Positions 15,250 to 24,455 of a stretch of DNA of 40,079 bases are shown one piece after another; within the stretch, counting starts at the first letter, position 1; every line of letters starts with the position of its first letter. This DNA is from Clostridium sp. CAG:780 (GTDB lineage: Bacteria; Bacillota; Clostridia; TANB77; CAG-508), in the NCBI GenBank assembly GCA_000434195.1, contig HF994450.1, positions 1-40,079 on the forward strand, in the 5' to 3' direction. Position numbers and translations under genes: made by a program. The notes below the pieces were generated by a model, which saw nothing but the letters and a program-made list of their open reading frames with translations, did no database searches and had not been told where the DNA came from.

Positions 15250-16389
15250 ATGAAAGCTAAAAGAATGAAAGACGACAAAGCGCAAAATATAAACGAAGAA
15301 GAATATAAATACGGAGCATATGAAAGAAAATTAGAAAGAGCCGAATACAAAATAAAAAAGAAAAATAAAGGACTAAAAATCTTTTTAAGAGTTCTTATAG
15401 TAATAATAGTAATTATATTAGGAATTGCGATTGCAGGATACTCATTTGTACATAACAAATTAAGCAAAATGAAAACAGAATACATCGACAAAACAGCAAT
15501 AGGAATAAGTGAAGAAGCAAAGGACTCATTAAAAGGGTATAGAAACATTGCGTTACTTGGAATAGACAGTCGAGCTGATGATTATGGAACAGGAAATAGA
15601 AGCGATTGCATAATCATAGCAAGTATCAATGAAAAAACAAAAGAAGTAAAACTTCTATCAGTATATAGAGACACATATGTGTACGTAACAGAAAACGGAA
15701 ACAAAAAACTAGACAAAATAACACATGCATATTCATATGGTGGAGCACAAAACACACTTAAATCCTTAAACGAAGCATTAGACCTAAACATAACAGAATA
15801 TGTAACAGTTAACTTCGATGCAGTTATAGCGGCAGTAAATGCATTAAATGGAGTAGAAATAGACATAACAAGCGAAGAATTAAAATACATAAACGACTAC
15901 ATAGATGCAACATCGCAAAGCTCAGGAATAAAATCATCGCATCTATCAAAAGCAGGCAGACAAACAGTAGACGGAGTACAAGCAGTAGCATATTCAAGAA
16001 TTAGATATACAGCTGGGGGAGATTATAAAAGAACAGAAAGAATGAGAACAGTAGTAACTGCAATGGCAAAAAAAGCAAAAACACTTAGCATAGGACAACT
16101 AAACAAACTTGCAGACGAAATATTGCCAAGAGTAAGCAAAAACATAGAAAACAACGATATAATAGCACTAATACCAAGTGCATTATCATTCGACATAACA
16201 GAAAGCTTAGGATGGCCATACAACGTAAAAGGAATATCAACAACAGCGTGGTATGGAGTACCAGTAACACTAGAAAGCAATGTAATAAGACTACACAAAG
16301 AACTATTTGGACAAGAAGACTACAAAGTTTCTGAAACAGTAAAAGAAATGAATGATGCAATAATAAAAAAGACGGGATATATAGAATAA
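15250..16389 (+). CDS. LytR-CpsA-Psr family cell-wall glycopolymer ligase
   Basis: Transfers undecaprenyl-linked polymers onto peptidoglycan, acting outside the membrane. A basic cytosolic N-terminus and one membrane segment (44-67) lead to the LCP domain, with LLGIDSR (D106, R108), NRSDCI (R117, D119), SVYRDTYV (R140, D141), and a later SRIRYT arginine block that together bind the pyrophosphate. I place the start at ATG 15250 behind AAGGAGA. The upstream in-frame ATG at 15232 would put that ribosome site inside the gene. First gene of the polysaccharide operon, implying a wall-attached product. The tyrosine-kinase and phosphatase regulators usual beside capsule LCP genes are absent. Confidence 0.92.
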   Translation: MKAKRMKDDKAQNINEEEYKYGAYERKLERAEYKIKKKNKGLKIFLRVLIVIIVIILGIAIAGYSFVHNKLSKMKTEYIDKTAIGISEEAKDSLKGYRNIALLGIDSRADDYGTGNRSDCIIIASINEKTKEVKLLSVYRDTYVYVTENGNKKLDKITHAYSYGGAQNTLKSLNEALDLNITEYVTVNFDAVIAAVNALNGVEIDITSEELKYINDYIDATSQSSGIKSSHLSKAGRQTVDGVQAVAYSRIRYTAGGDYKRTERMRTVVTAMAKKAKTLSIGQLNKLADEILPRVSKNIENNDIIALIPSALSFDITESLGWPYNVKGISTTAWYGVPVTLESNVIRLHKELFGQEDYKVSETVKEMNDAIIKKTGYIE

Positions 16390-16411
16390 AAGAAAATAAG
16401 GGGTGAAAAAA

Positions 16412-17173
16412 TTGGCTAAGGCAAATGGAGTAGCAGAAAAAACAACAATGAACATAAATGGAAATTTGGCAATCGACATAAACGAGGACATACTATTTGA
16501 CTATCCAACAGGAGTAGAAAAAGTTGAAAAAGAAATAAAAACAAACCCAAAAGTCTTATACAAAATTACCAAAAGAGCCATAGACATCATAGGAGCAATA
16601 ATCGGAATAATACTACTTATACCAACAACAATATTAATATATATAGCCAGAAAAATATTAAAAGAAGACCAAGGACCACTATTTTACGAACAATTAAGAT
16701 ATGGTAAAAATGGAAAAATATTTAGACTATACAAATTTAGATCAATGTGTATAAATGCAGATAAAAAACTAAAAGAATATTTAGACAACAATGAAGATGC
16801 AAAAAACGAATTTGAAAAAACACATAAGTTACAAAAAGATCCAAGAATAACAAAACTAGGTAACTTCCTAAGAAGAACAAGCCTTGATGAACTTCCTCAA
16901 ATGATAAATATTTTAAAAGGAGAAATGAGTTTTGTCGGACCAAGACCAGTAATATCAGAAGAAGTAGAGGAATATGGAGTAAACAAAGACAAATTCTTAA
17001 GTGTAACACCAGGACTTACAGGCTATTGGCAAGTAAACGGAAGAAGCAATACTACATATGAAGAAAGAATGCTTATGGAACTTTACTATGTAGAAAATTG
17101 TTCATTATGGTTAGACATAAAAATATTCTTCAAAACATTCATAACAGTATTCAAAAAAGAAGGAGCAATATAA
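16412..17173 (+). CDS. Initiating sugar-phosphate transferase (polyprenyl phosphate; WcaJ/EpsL/CpsE type)
   Basis: Starts repeat-unit synthesis by moving a sugar-1-phosphate onto undecaprenyl phosphate. This 253-residue form has only the C-terminal catalytic module: one membrane helix (about 57-79), KFRSM (108-112), RRTSLDELPQ with D158-E159, GPRP (175-178), and PGLTGYWQVNGRSN. The ~50-residue N-terminal leader is unusual. I choose TTG at 16412 because AAGGGGTGA is correctly spaced before it. A GTG at 16403 is in frame but has the ribosome site almost on top of it. Donor sugar (glucose, galactose or an N-acetyl sugar) cannot be predicted safely. Confidence 0.92.
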   Translation: MAKANGVAEKTTMNINGNLAIDINEDILFDYPTGVEKVEKEIKTNPKVLYKITKRAIDIIGAIIGIILLIPTTILIYIARKILKEDQGPLFYEQLRYGKNGKIFRLYKFRSMCINADKKLKEYLDNNEDAKNEFEKTHKLQKDPRITKLGNFLRRTSLDELPQMINILKGEMSFVGPRPVISEEVEEYGVNKDKFLSVTPGLTGYWQVNGRSNTTYEERMLMELYYVENCSLWLDIKIFFKTFITVFKKEGAI

Positions 17174-17174
17174 A

Positions 17175-18038
17175 ATGACCATTGATATAATTTGCCCGTT
17201 ATATAATGCTGAAAAATATATAGAAAATCAATATAACCAAATAAAGAATCAAAGCTTCTACAATAATATAAAAAATATAAACTATATTATTACAGAAAGC
17301 AAAGATGCAACAATATCAATAGTTGAAAAATTGCAAAAAGAAGATGAAAAAATAAAATACAATGTAATAAAGAAACAAGAATTTTCACATAGTTTATCAA
17401 GAGAAAAAATAGCAAAAGATTCAACAGCGGACATACTAGTTTTTATAACACAAGATGTAAAAATAGAAAAGGCAGACTGGATAGAAAAACTGACTACACC
17501 TATTATGAATAATGAAGTTGAAGCTACTTATAGCAGACAGTTGTGCAACAACAATACCATAGAAAAATACACTAGAGAATACAATTACCCATCTCAATCT
17601 GTAATAAAAAATAAAGATGATATAGAAAAGCTAGGGCTAAATACTTTTTTCTTTTCTGATGCATCATCTGCAATAAAAACAGAAATATTTAAAAAACTAA
17701 ATGGCTATGACAGAAAAGATTTTCCAACAAATGAAGATATGTATATAGCATACAAGTTGATTACAAATGGGTACAAAATAAAATATTGTGCAGACTCAGA
17801 AGTTGTACATTCGCACAAATTTACCTTAAAGCAACAATATAAAAGATATTATGATACTGGAAAATTCTTTAAACAAAACGAGTATTTAAATGAATATAAA
17901 GTAAATAAATCTGGTGGAAAACTTGCTACCTATGTATTAAAGAGAGCACTTCAAGAGAAAAATTGGAAAGTTTTGCTTAACTTTGTACCAAATATGATGG
18001 CAAGATTTATTGGAATGAAAGTGGGAAAAATGAGATGA
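17175..18038 (+). CDS. GT2-family glycosyltransferase, rhamnosyltransferase-like
   Basis: Cytosolic GT-A glycosyltransferase of 287 residues. DIICPLYNAEKYI opens the fold, FITQDV (90-95) stands at the metal-binding DxD position, and PTNEDMY (E187, D188) gives the likely catalytic base. The TQDV variant is common in rhamnosyltransferases, and a complete dTDP-rhamnose pathway lies at the end of this operon, so rhamnose transfer is a fair guess. It starts two bases after the initiating transferase behind GGAGCAATATAAA, and overlaps the next gene by ATGA. Confidence 0.85.
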   Translation: MTIDIICPLYNAEKYIENQYNQIKNQSFYNNIKNINYIITESKDATISIVEKLQKEDEKIKYNVIKKQEFSHSLSREKIAKDSTADILVFITQDVKIEKADWIEKLTTPIMNNEVEATYSRQLCNNNTIEKYTREYNYPSQSVIKNKDDIEKLGLNTFFFSDASSAIKTEIFKKLNGYDRKDFPTNEDMYIAYKLITNGYKIKYCADSEVVHSHKFTLKQQYKRYYDTGKFFKQNEYLNEYKVNKSGGKLATYVLKRALQEKNWKVLLNFVPNMMARFIGMKVGKMR

Positions 18039-19132
18039 AAGAAGATTTAGTGAGAGTGTTAAATGTTGTGCCTAATATGAGGGCAGCAGGAGTAGAAACT
18101 TTCATTATGAATGTGTACAGAAATATTGACAGAACTAGGGTACAATTCGATTTTTTAGTACACAGCGAAAAAAAAGAATTCTATGATGACGAAATAGAAA
18201 AACTAGGTGGAAAAATTTACAGACTAACTTATAAAGACGATAAAAACTTTTTTAAATATATAAAAGACTTAAATGATTTTTTTTCTGAACACAAAGAATA
18301 TGAAATTGTTCATGGACATATGCAAAGTATGATGCCTATATACTTAAAAATAGCAAAAAATCATAATGTAAAAATAAGAATTGGACATTCTCATAATAAT
18401 TCTTATGAAAAAAGTATGAAAGGAATTTTATTACATATTTTATCTAGAAGTTCAAAAAAATATGCAAATATAAAATTTGCTTGTTCAGTTGATTCTGGAA
18501 AATATTTATTTGGAAAAAAAACAAAAGTTGAAGTTATTAACAATGGAATAGAAATTGACAAATTTAAGTTTGAGGAAAGCAAACGTAACAAAATAAGAGA
18601 AGAACTAAAATTAAATGATGATGATATATTGATTGGAAACATTGGTAGGATGGAAAAACAAAAAAATCAAATGTTTCTAGTTGAAGTTTTTAAAAAGTTA
18701 CATGAAGAGAATAAGAAATATAAACTAATTATTATAGGAGAAGGAAGACTGGAAAATAAAATAAAAAAACAAATATCAAAATACCAGTTAGAAAATGTAA
18801 CATATATTAAAAAAAGAATAAAAAATGTAAATGAATATATGATGGCGATGGACATGTTTGCCTTACCATCATTATATGAGGGACTAGGTATTGTTCTAAT
18901 TGAAGGACAAGCGTCCGGATTAAAGTGTTTTACAACACTAAATACTGTCGCAGAAGAAACTAATATAACTAGCAATATTAAATATCTAAAATTAAATAAA
19001 AATGTATGGAAAAATGCAATATTAAATACTAACGCAAGATATGATAGAACCGGAAATATGGAAAAAGAATGTAAAGAATTTGATATAAAAAATGTTGCTA
19101 AAAAATTGGAAAATTTATATTTGAACTATTAG
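18035..19132 (+). CDS. GT4-family glycosyltransferase (EpsF-like)
   Basis: GT-B-fold retaining glycosyltransferase, 365 residues. N-terminal acceptor domain begins VVPNMRAAGVETFIMNVYR. The C-terminal donor domain has IGNIGRMEKQKNQ, IIGEG, and EGLGIVLIE, giving the EX7E pair at E282 and E290 that binds the nucleotide sugar and lipid phosphate. ATGA overlap with the preceding GT2 gene indicates coupled translation. Donor and linkage cannot be told. Belongs to the repeat-unit assembly set. Confidence 0.9.
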   Translation: MKEDLVRVLNVVPNMRAAGVETFIMNVYRNIDRTRVQFDFLVHSEKKEFYDDEIEKLGGKIYRLTYKDDKNFFKYIKDLNDFFSEHKEYEIVHGHMQSMMPIYLKIAKNHNVKIRIGHSHNNSYEKSMKGILLHILSRSSKKYANIKFACSVDSGKYLFGKKTKVEVINNGIEIDKFKFEESKRNKIREELKLNDDDILIGNIGRMEKQKNQMFLVEVFKKLHEENKKYKLIIIGEGRLENKIKKQISKYQLENVTYIKKRIKNVNEYMMAMDMFALPSLYEGLGIVLIEGQASGLKCFTTLNTVAEETNITSNIKYLKLNKNVWKNAILNTNARYDRTGNMEKECKEFDIKNVAKKLENLYLNY

Positions 19133-19147
19133 AAAAGGATAAGTAAA

Positions 19148-20389
19148 ATGACAATAAATGAAAAAATAAAGGACATGGGACTTAAAGATAAAATAGAAAA
19201 GGAACTAAAACCGGAAATTTTAATAACAATATTGCTAATATCTTTCTGCTTTCAAAATCTTAATCTATTCGTTATTGGAGAACAAGCAATTAAAGTTTAC
19301 AGAGTAGTAGTTATATTGTACATACTACTAATAATTATAAAAAAACAATTAGAGATTCCTTCGAAAAAACTAATGATAATGCTAATATATATGAGCATCA
19401 TTTCCGTTTTGAATTTTTTTGATATGGGAATGGAAAGATTGTTCTTTGAATATCTATTTGCATTTGGAATTTTGATGGTTGTATATAATATAGGTAAAAA
19501 TTTCAAGATTGATGATTGGCTAAAGATTATACAAATTGTTGCTGTAATAGCAATAACATCCGTGGCTATAAATGTATTAATAAATTTTAAGGAAATAATG
19601 AATTTTCACAACAATCCATATAATGAACATCCAAATTATAACGGAATATTTACAGGTGGCGTAAATTTGGAATGTACATGGATTGCAATGTTTGCATTTT
19701 TCTTTACCAATAAGAGAAAATGTGCTTATGTATATATGGGAATATCTACAACAATTTCTATTTTACTATCAAGTAGGGTAGGAATAATAATTAACATTAT
19801 GGCCTTCTTATATATTCTGACAAATAGCGTAATTGAAATGAAAAAACAGAAAAATAATAAAGGCTTAAAACTATTAATAATAGGATTTATAATGATTGCA
19901 GTGATAGCGATTATCATAGGAATAGAGACTAATATATTTGATAATATAATAAACAGAATTATAAATGTCGGAAAAGATGGAGGTTCGCAAGGTAGAATAA
20001 GAATGTGGAAATACGTAATGGAAGCATTTGAAAAAAGACCTTTTGGATATGGTGCAGGTAATGCAATAAAGGGCATAAGTGATGCATCAGGATTATGGTA
20101 TGATGAAGATAATGTTCATAATTTATTATTTCAAATGATATTAGATTTTGGATTTGTTGGAGGTAGCATATATATATACATTATTGTAGATTTTATCAAA
20201 AATAACATTAAAAAGATATTGGACAATCCGTTTATAATGTTTATACTAACATATATAATTATAGGCTGTATACAGTTTAAAGGCGCAGAATTAATAACAT
20301 TTTTTATGATAGGAGCGTTTTTAACAATAAGTAACAAGGAAAGAAAGGATAACGAATTGGATTTATTAGGATGGATAAAAAGAAAATAA
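19148..20389 (+). CDS. O-antigen ligase/polymerase-like membrane protein (Wzy)
   Basis: A 413-residue polytopic protein with roughly ten hydrophobic segments and a large extracellular loop (around 150-190 and 270-320), the expected topology of Wzy/WaaL polymerases. The loop motif GSQGRIRMWKYVMEAFEKRP with a following GYGAGN, and HNLLFQMILDFG, is typical for the O-antigen ligase family. In a Wzx/Wzy operon it most likely joins flipped repeat units outside the membrane. Such genes diverge quickly, so the assignment rests on topology, these motifs and context. AAAAGGATAAG precedes the ATG. The end overlaps the next gene by 19 bases. Confidence 0.85.
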   Translation: MTINEKIKDMGLKDKIEKELKPEILITILLISFCFQNLNLFVIGEQAIKVYRVVVILYILLIIIKKQLEIPSKKLMIMLIYMSIISVLNFFDMGMERLFFEYLFAFGILMVVYNIGKNFKIDDWLKIIQIVAVIAITSVAINVLINFKEIMNFHNNPYNEHPNYNGIFTGGVNLECTWIAMFAFFFTNKRKCAYVYMGISTTISILLSSRVGIIINIMAFLYILTNSVIEMKKQKNNKGLKLLIIGFIMIAVIAIIIGIETNIFDNIINRIINVGKDGGSQGRIRMWKYVMEAFEKRPFGYGAGNAIKGISDASGLWYDEDNVHNLLFQMILDFGFVGGSIYIYIIVDFIKNNIKKILDNPFIMFILTYIIIGCIQFKGAELITFFMIGAFLTISNKERKDNELDLLGWIKRK

Positions 20390-21315
20390 GTGTTTTAATG
20401 ACAGTATACAAGGAAAATGAAGAAGAACTTAGAGAGTCATTTGAATCAATAATAAATCAGACATATAAAAATCTGGAAATCATAGTAGTAATAGATTTTC
20501 CGGATGAAACATGGAGAAAAGAACTTATAGAGCAATATAAAGATAAAAGAGTGAAACTAATATTAAATGAAAAAAATATTGGCTTACCATTAAGTTTGAA
20601 TAAAGCATTAAAAGTGGCAACTGGGGATTATTACGCAAGAATGGATGCAGATGACATATCTACATTAGATAGATTTGAAAAACAATTGGAATACATAGAA
20701 AAAGAAGATTGTGATTTAGTTGGTTCTTATATGCAATACTTTTATGAGGGGAAAGATCAGCAATTAGGGATATATCCAACAAAATCAGAAAACATCTGTA
20801 AACTATTAAAGTATAAGAGTTGTGTGTTACATCCTACTTGGCTTGCAAAACCAGAAGTATTTAAAGAGTTGAATGGATACAGAAATATCTTTTCTTGTGA
20901 GGATTATGATTTTTTATTACGAGCATCTATTTATGGATTTAGACTTGCAAATTATCCAGAAGTTTTATATAAATGCAGATTATCTCCTAATAGTATTTCT
21001 AGAAGTAATGCAGGAAAACAGGAATTAATATCAGAATTGTTGAGAAAAGGTTATAAAAAGGGAAAAGTTATTAGCGAACAAGAAATTAACAATTTCATCA
21101 ACTCTAAAAAATATAAGAGAAAGATAAAAAGTTACAATAACTATGGAGAAATGAAGAATAAAAGAGCAAGATATAGAGCAAATAAGTTTCCGATGTTTTA
21201 TATATACTCTATATTGTTGTTACTAAATCTTAATCATTCTGTTAAAGATATTCGAGTAAAAATATATAACAAATATATATTATTTAAAGATAAAAATGGG
21301 AGAAAAACAAAATGA
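20371..21315 (+). CDS. GT2-family glycosyltransferase
   Basis: Inverting GT-A enzyme, 314 residues. KISVLMTVYKENEEEL opens the nucleotide-binding domain, YARMDADDIS carries the DxD at D92-D94, and SCEDYDFLLRA (E177, D178) supplies the base. It starts 19 bases inside the polymerase gene with almost no ribosome site of its own, so it probably depends on coupling. Ends with a basic region and a short hydrophobic stretch (about 270-285) that may touch the membrane. Donor sugar unknown. Confidence 0.9.
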   Translation: MDKKKISVLMTVYKENEEELRESFESIINQTYKNLEIIVVIDFPDETWRKELIEQYKDKRVKLILNEKNIGLPLSLNKALKVATGDYYARMDADDISTLDRFEKQLEYIEKEDCDLVGSYMQYFYEGKDQQLGIYPTKSENICKLLKYKSCVLHPTWLAKPEVFKELNGYRNIFSCEDYDFLLRASIYGFRLANYPEVLYKCRLSPNSISRSNAGKQELISELLRKGYKKGKVISEQEINNFINSKKYKRKIKSYNNYGEMKNKRARYRANKFPMFYIYSILLLLNLNHSVKDIRVKIYNKYILFKDKNGRKTK

Positions 21316-22277
21316 AAGAAGAAATAATGGTATCTATTTTATGCCTAGCATATAATCACGAAAAATATATAAAAGATGCATTAGATAGTTTTATAAATCA
21401 GAATGTTAATTTTAAATATGAAATTATCATAAACGATGATTGTTCTACTGATTCAACAGCACAAATTATTAAAGAATATGCTGAAAAATATCCTCAAATA
21501 ATTAAGCCAATTTTTCAAAAAGAAAATCAATATTCAAAACATAGAAGAATGCTTATAGATATTTTATTACCAGAAGCAAAGGGCAAATATTTTGCAATTT
21601 GTGAAGGAGATGATTATTGGACTGACCAAAATAAGCTACAAAAGCAATTTGATTTGATGGAAGCTAATGATGAATATTCAATGTGTGTGTCAAATGCAAT
21701 GGTTGTGGATAACAATAAAAATAAAGTTGGAGAAATAAATACTGTAGAAAATAATTCAATCTTAACATGTGATGATTTTATTCTAGGTGGAGGACAATAT
21801 GTAGCAACAAATTCTATTTTTTCAAGGATGAAATATATTGAACAATTACCTACATATTTTAATGATTTTTCTATCGATTATTTATGGCAGATTTTTTTAT
21901 CTAGTATGGGAAAAACATATTGCTTTAAGGAACCAATGGTTGCATATAGAATTAATACTGGCTCATCATGGACAGATAAGATTATGAATGATGAAAGTAA
22001 AAATATAAGCATAAATAAAAAAATTGTAAAAAAACTTAAAGAAATTAACGAATATACAAATAAAAAACATGATGATGCAATAAATAAAAAAATTATTGAA
22101 TTACAATTTAATATATTTTACCTAGAAAATAATTTTAAAATGATGGAGCAAGAGCCTTATTTATCATATAAAAAGAGACTACCTAGAGGAAAAAGAATAA
22201 AAATTTTGTTAAAAGAAAAAGCTCCATTTATATTTAAAATACTAAAAAAGGAAAAATTAAAAATAAAGCATAGATAA
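21312..22277 (+). CDS. GT2-family glycosyltransferase
   Basis: GT-A glycosyltransferase, 321 residues. MVSILCLAYNHEKYI, INDDCSTDST (D42, D43) and CEGDDYW (98-103) are the diagnostic blocks; the last is characteristic of a common capsule/O-antigen subfamily. A basic C-terminal tail follows. Start overlaps the preceding stop by ATGA. Codon choice here uses ATT, GAT and TCT more than the A-ending style of argS or the LCP gene, fitting a laterally acquired polysaccharide cassette. Confidence 0.9.
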   Translation: MKEEIMVSILCLAYNHEKYIKDALDSFINQNVNFKYEIIINDDCSTDSTAQIIKEYAEKYPQIIKPIFQKENQYSKHRRMLIDILLPEAKGKYFAICEGDDYWTDQNKLQKQFDLMEANDEYSMCVSNAMVVDNNKNKVGEINTVENNSILTCDDFILGGGQYVATNSIFSRMKYIEQLPTYFNDFSIDYLWQIFLSSMGKTYCFKEPMVAYRINTGSSWTDKIMNDESKNISINKKIVKKLKEINEYTNKKHDDAINKKIIELQFNIFYLENNFKMMEQEPYLSYKKRLPRGKRIKILLKEKAPFIFKILKKEKLKIKHR

Positions 22278-22299
22278 AAATCAAAGGAGATTTAAATAT

Positions 22300-23499
22300 A
22301 TGAAAAAGTTAATGTTACTTGGAGGAATGAGATATTTAGTTCCTGTTATAGAGGCAGCACATAAATTGGGTGTTTATGTAATTACTTGTGACTATTTACC
22401 AAACAATATTGCACATAAGTATTCAGACGAATATTGCAATGTTAGTATCCTTGAGAAGGACAAGGTCCTAGAAAAAGCTAAAGAGTTAAAAATAGATGGA
22501 ATTCTTTCTTTTGCCTGTGACCCTGGAGTTGTAACTGCTGCATATGTTGCAGAAAAAATGGGACTACCATCTTCTGGACCTTATGAATCTGTTGAAATAT
22601 TACAAAACAAGGGAAAATTTAGAAAATTTTTAACAGAAAATAATTTTAATGTTCCTGTTGCAAAACAATATACGGATATCGAAACCGCATTAAATGATAT
22701 TGAAATGTTTAATTGGCCTGTAATAGTTAAACCAACGGATTCGGCGGGTAGTAAAGGTGTAACTAAGGTTGTGGAAAAAAGTGAATTGAGAGATGCTATA
22801 AATTATGCATTAAAATTCTCGCATAGCAATGAATTTATAATAGAAGATTTTTTAGAAAAAATCGGGGACTCATCTGATTGTGATTCTTTTTCAGTTGATG
22901 GAGAATTGAAGTTTGTATCTTTTTCAGCACAAAAATTTGATGAAAATTGTGAGAATCCATATACTCCTGCAGCATACACATGGCCTGCATCAATATCAAA
23001 AGAACATCAAGAAGAATTAACAAATGAGATACAGAGATTATTAAAACTACTTGACATGAAAAACTCTATTTATAACATTGAAACTAGAGAATGTACAAAC
23101 GGAAAAGCATACATAATGGAATGTTCTCCAAGAGGTGGAGGAAACAGATTAGCAGAAATGATTAGATATATGACTGGTGTGGACATGATAACCAATATTG
23201 TTAAATCTGCACTGGGAATGGAACTTGATGTCATTGAGCAGAAAGAATTAAAAGATAATTGGGCTGAAATCATTCTTCATAGTGAAAAAGAAGGAACTTT
23301 TGAAAAACTATGGATTTCAGACGAAATTAGCTCAAATATTGTAGAAAATGATTTGTGGATAGAAACAGGAACACATGTAGGAGGCTTCTCAGGAGCAAAT
23401 GAGGCTATTGGAACAATGGTGTTGAAATTTGATAGTCAGAAACAAATGGATGAAGTATTAAATAATCAAGAAAAATATATTAAAGTAATATTAAAATAA
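22300..23499 (+). CDS. ATP-grasp ligase of unknown substrate
   Basis: A 399-residue carboxylate-amine/thiol ligase of the ATP-grasp superfamily (carbamoyl-phosphate-synthase-like). An N-terminal Rossmann-like domain (GGMRYLVPVIEAAHKLG) precedes the ATP-binding lobes with VIVKPTDSAGSKGV and the metal-binding ECSPRGGGN. Such enzymes activate a carboxylate as acyl phosphate and join it to an amine. In this operon it stands just before two PLP-type genes and an epimerase. A plausible role is to attach an amino acid or other acid to an amino sugar of the repeat unit (inference). AAAGGAGA is a strong ribosome site. Confidence 0.82.
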   Translation: MKKLMLLGGMRYLVPVIEAAHKLGVYVITCDYLPNNIAHKYSDEYCNVSILEKDKVLEKAKELKIDGILSFACDPGVVTAAYVAEKMGLPSSGPYESVEILQNKGKFRKFLTENNFNVPVAKQYTDIETALNDIEMFNWPVIVKPTDSAGSKGVTKVVEKSELRDAINYALKFSHSNEFIIEDFLEKIGDSSDCDSFSVDGELKFVSFSAQKFDENCENPYTPAAYTWPASISKEHQEELTNEIQRLLKLLDMKNSIYNIETRECTNGKAYIMECSPRGGGNRLAEMIRYMTGVDMITNIVKSALGMELDVIEQKELKDNWAEIILHSEKEGTFEKLWISDEISSNIVENDLWIETGTHVGGFSGANEAIGTMVLKFDSQKQMDEVLNNQEKYIKVILK

Positions 23500-23509
23500 A
23501 GAGGAATAT

Positions 23510-24451
23510 ATGAAAGAAAATATAGGTGGATATTTTGAATTAGAAAGTTTAATTAATCAGCAATATCACAAAAATGCACTTAAATTGAATAGTGCGAGAA
23601 ATTGTTTAGTGTATTTAGCAAAGAGTAAAAGAATAAAAAAGCTTTATATTCCGTATTATTTATGTGATTCGATAGATGTGATATTAGACTATTGTGAGGT
23701 TGAGTATTATAATATAAATAACAGATTTTTACCGGAACTCAATAAGAAACTAAATAATAATGAGTACATATACATTGTGAATTATTTCGGACAACTATGC
23801 AATGCTTTAATAAAAAAACTTAAAAGAATCTATAAAAATATTATTATAGACAATGTCCAAGCATTTTTTCAGTTGCCTGTGAAAGGTGTTGACACAATAT
23901 ATTCATGTAGAAAATTTATGGGAGTTCCAGATGGGGCTTATTTATATACAGATATGATCTCATTAGAAAAATTGGAACGAGACAGCTCTAAAGATAGATT
24001 TGCATACATATTTGGAAGACTTGAAGAAACACCGCAACAATACTATGACATGTATAAACAAAATGAAAAACTATTAGAAACAATACCATTATTAAAAATG
24101 TCGAAAGTGACAGAAACTTTGCTAGGAACGTTCGACTATAAAAAAATAAAAGATAGAAGAACAGAAAATTTTAAGTATCTAGATAAAAATTTAAGAAAAT
24201 TAAATAAATTGAAGCTGAGAAGAATAAAAGGAGCATATGTATATCCGTTATATATAGAAAATGCCGAAAGTTTAAGAAAAAAACTAATAAACAAGAACAT
24301 TTTTGTACCAGTTTTATGGCCTAATGTAATAAATGATAAAAAGAACATTAATGCTTATAATTTTGCAAAAAATATATTACCATTACCATGTGACCAAAGA
24401 TATGGCATAGAGGAAATGGACAAGATAATAAAAATTGTAAAGGAGAAATAA
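23510..24451 (+). CDS. Divergent DegT/StrS-like PLP-dependent protein
   Basis: A 313-residue protein I place in the aspartate-aminotransferase fold, near DegT/DnrJ/EryC1/StrS but shorter than the usual ~370. IIIDNVQAFF offers the aspartate (D114) that contacts the PLP ring nitrogen, and SCRKFMGVPDGAYLY puts a lysine (K135) where the PLP Schiff-base lysine is expected. The opening SARNCLVYLAKSKRIKKLYIPYYLCDS resembles the substrate-entry part of the same fold. A true DegT aminotransferase lies two genes downstream, so this one may have another activity or be a partner subunit. Function not established. Confidence 0.65.
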   Translation: MKENIGGYFELESLINQQYHKNALKLNSARNCLVYLAKSKRIKKLYIPYYLCDSIDVILDYCEVEYYNINNRFLPELNKKLNNNEYIYIVNYFGQLCNALIKKLKRIYKNIIIDNVQAFFQLPVKGVDTIYSCRKFMGVPDGAYLYTDMISLEKLERDSSKDRFAYIFGRLEETPQQYYDMYKQNEKLLETIPLLKMSKVTETLLGTFDYKKIKDRRTENFKYLDKNLRKLNKLKLRRIKGAYVYPLYIENAESLRKKLINKNIFVPVLWPNVINDKKNINAYNFAKNILPLPCDQRYGIEEMDKIIKIVKEK

Positions 24452-24455
24452 GAAT

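Noticed and set aside
14922..15548. A 208-codon open frame on the - strand
   Set aside because: It covers the end of the Alg13-like gene, a strong terminator and the start of the LCP gene, has a Phe/Leu/Ser-rich composition typical of the reverse of A-rich coding DNA, and no ribosome site was seen.
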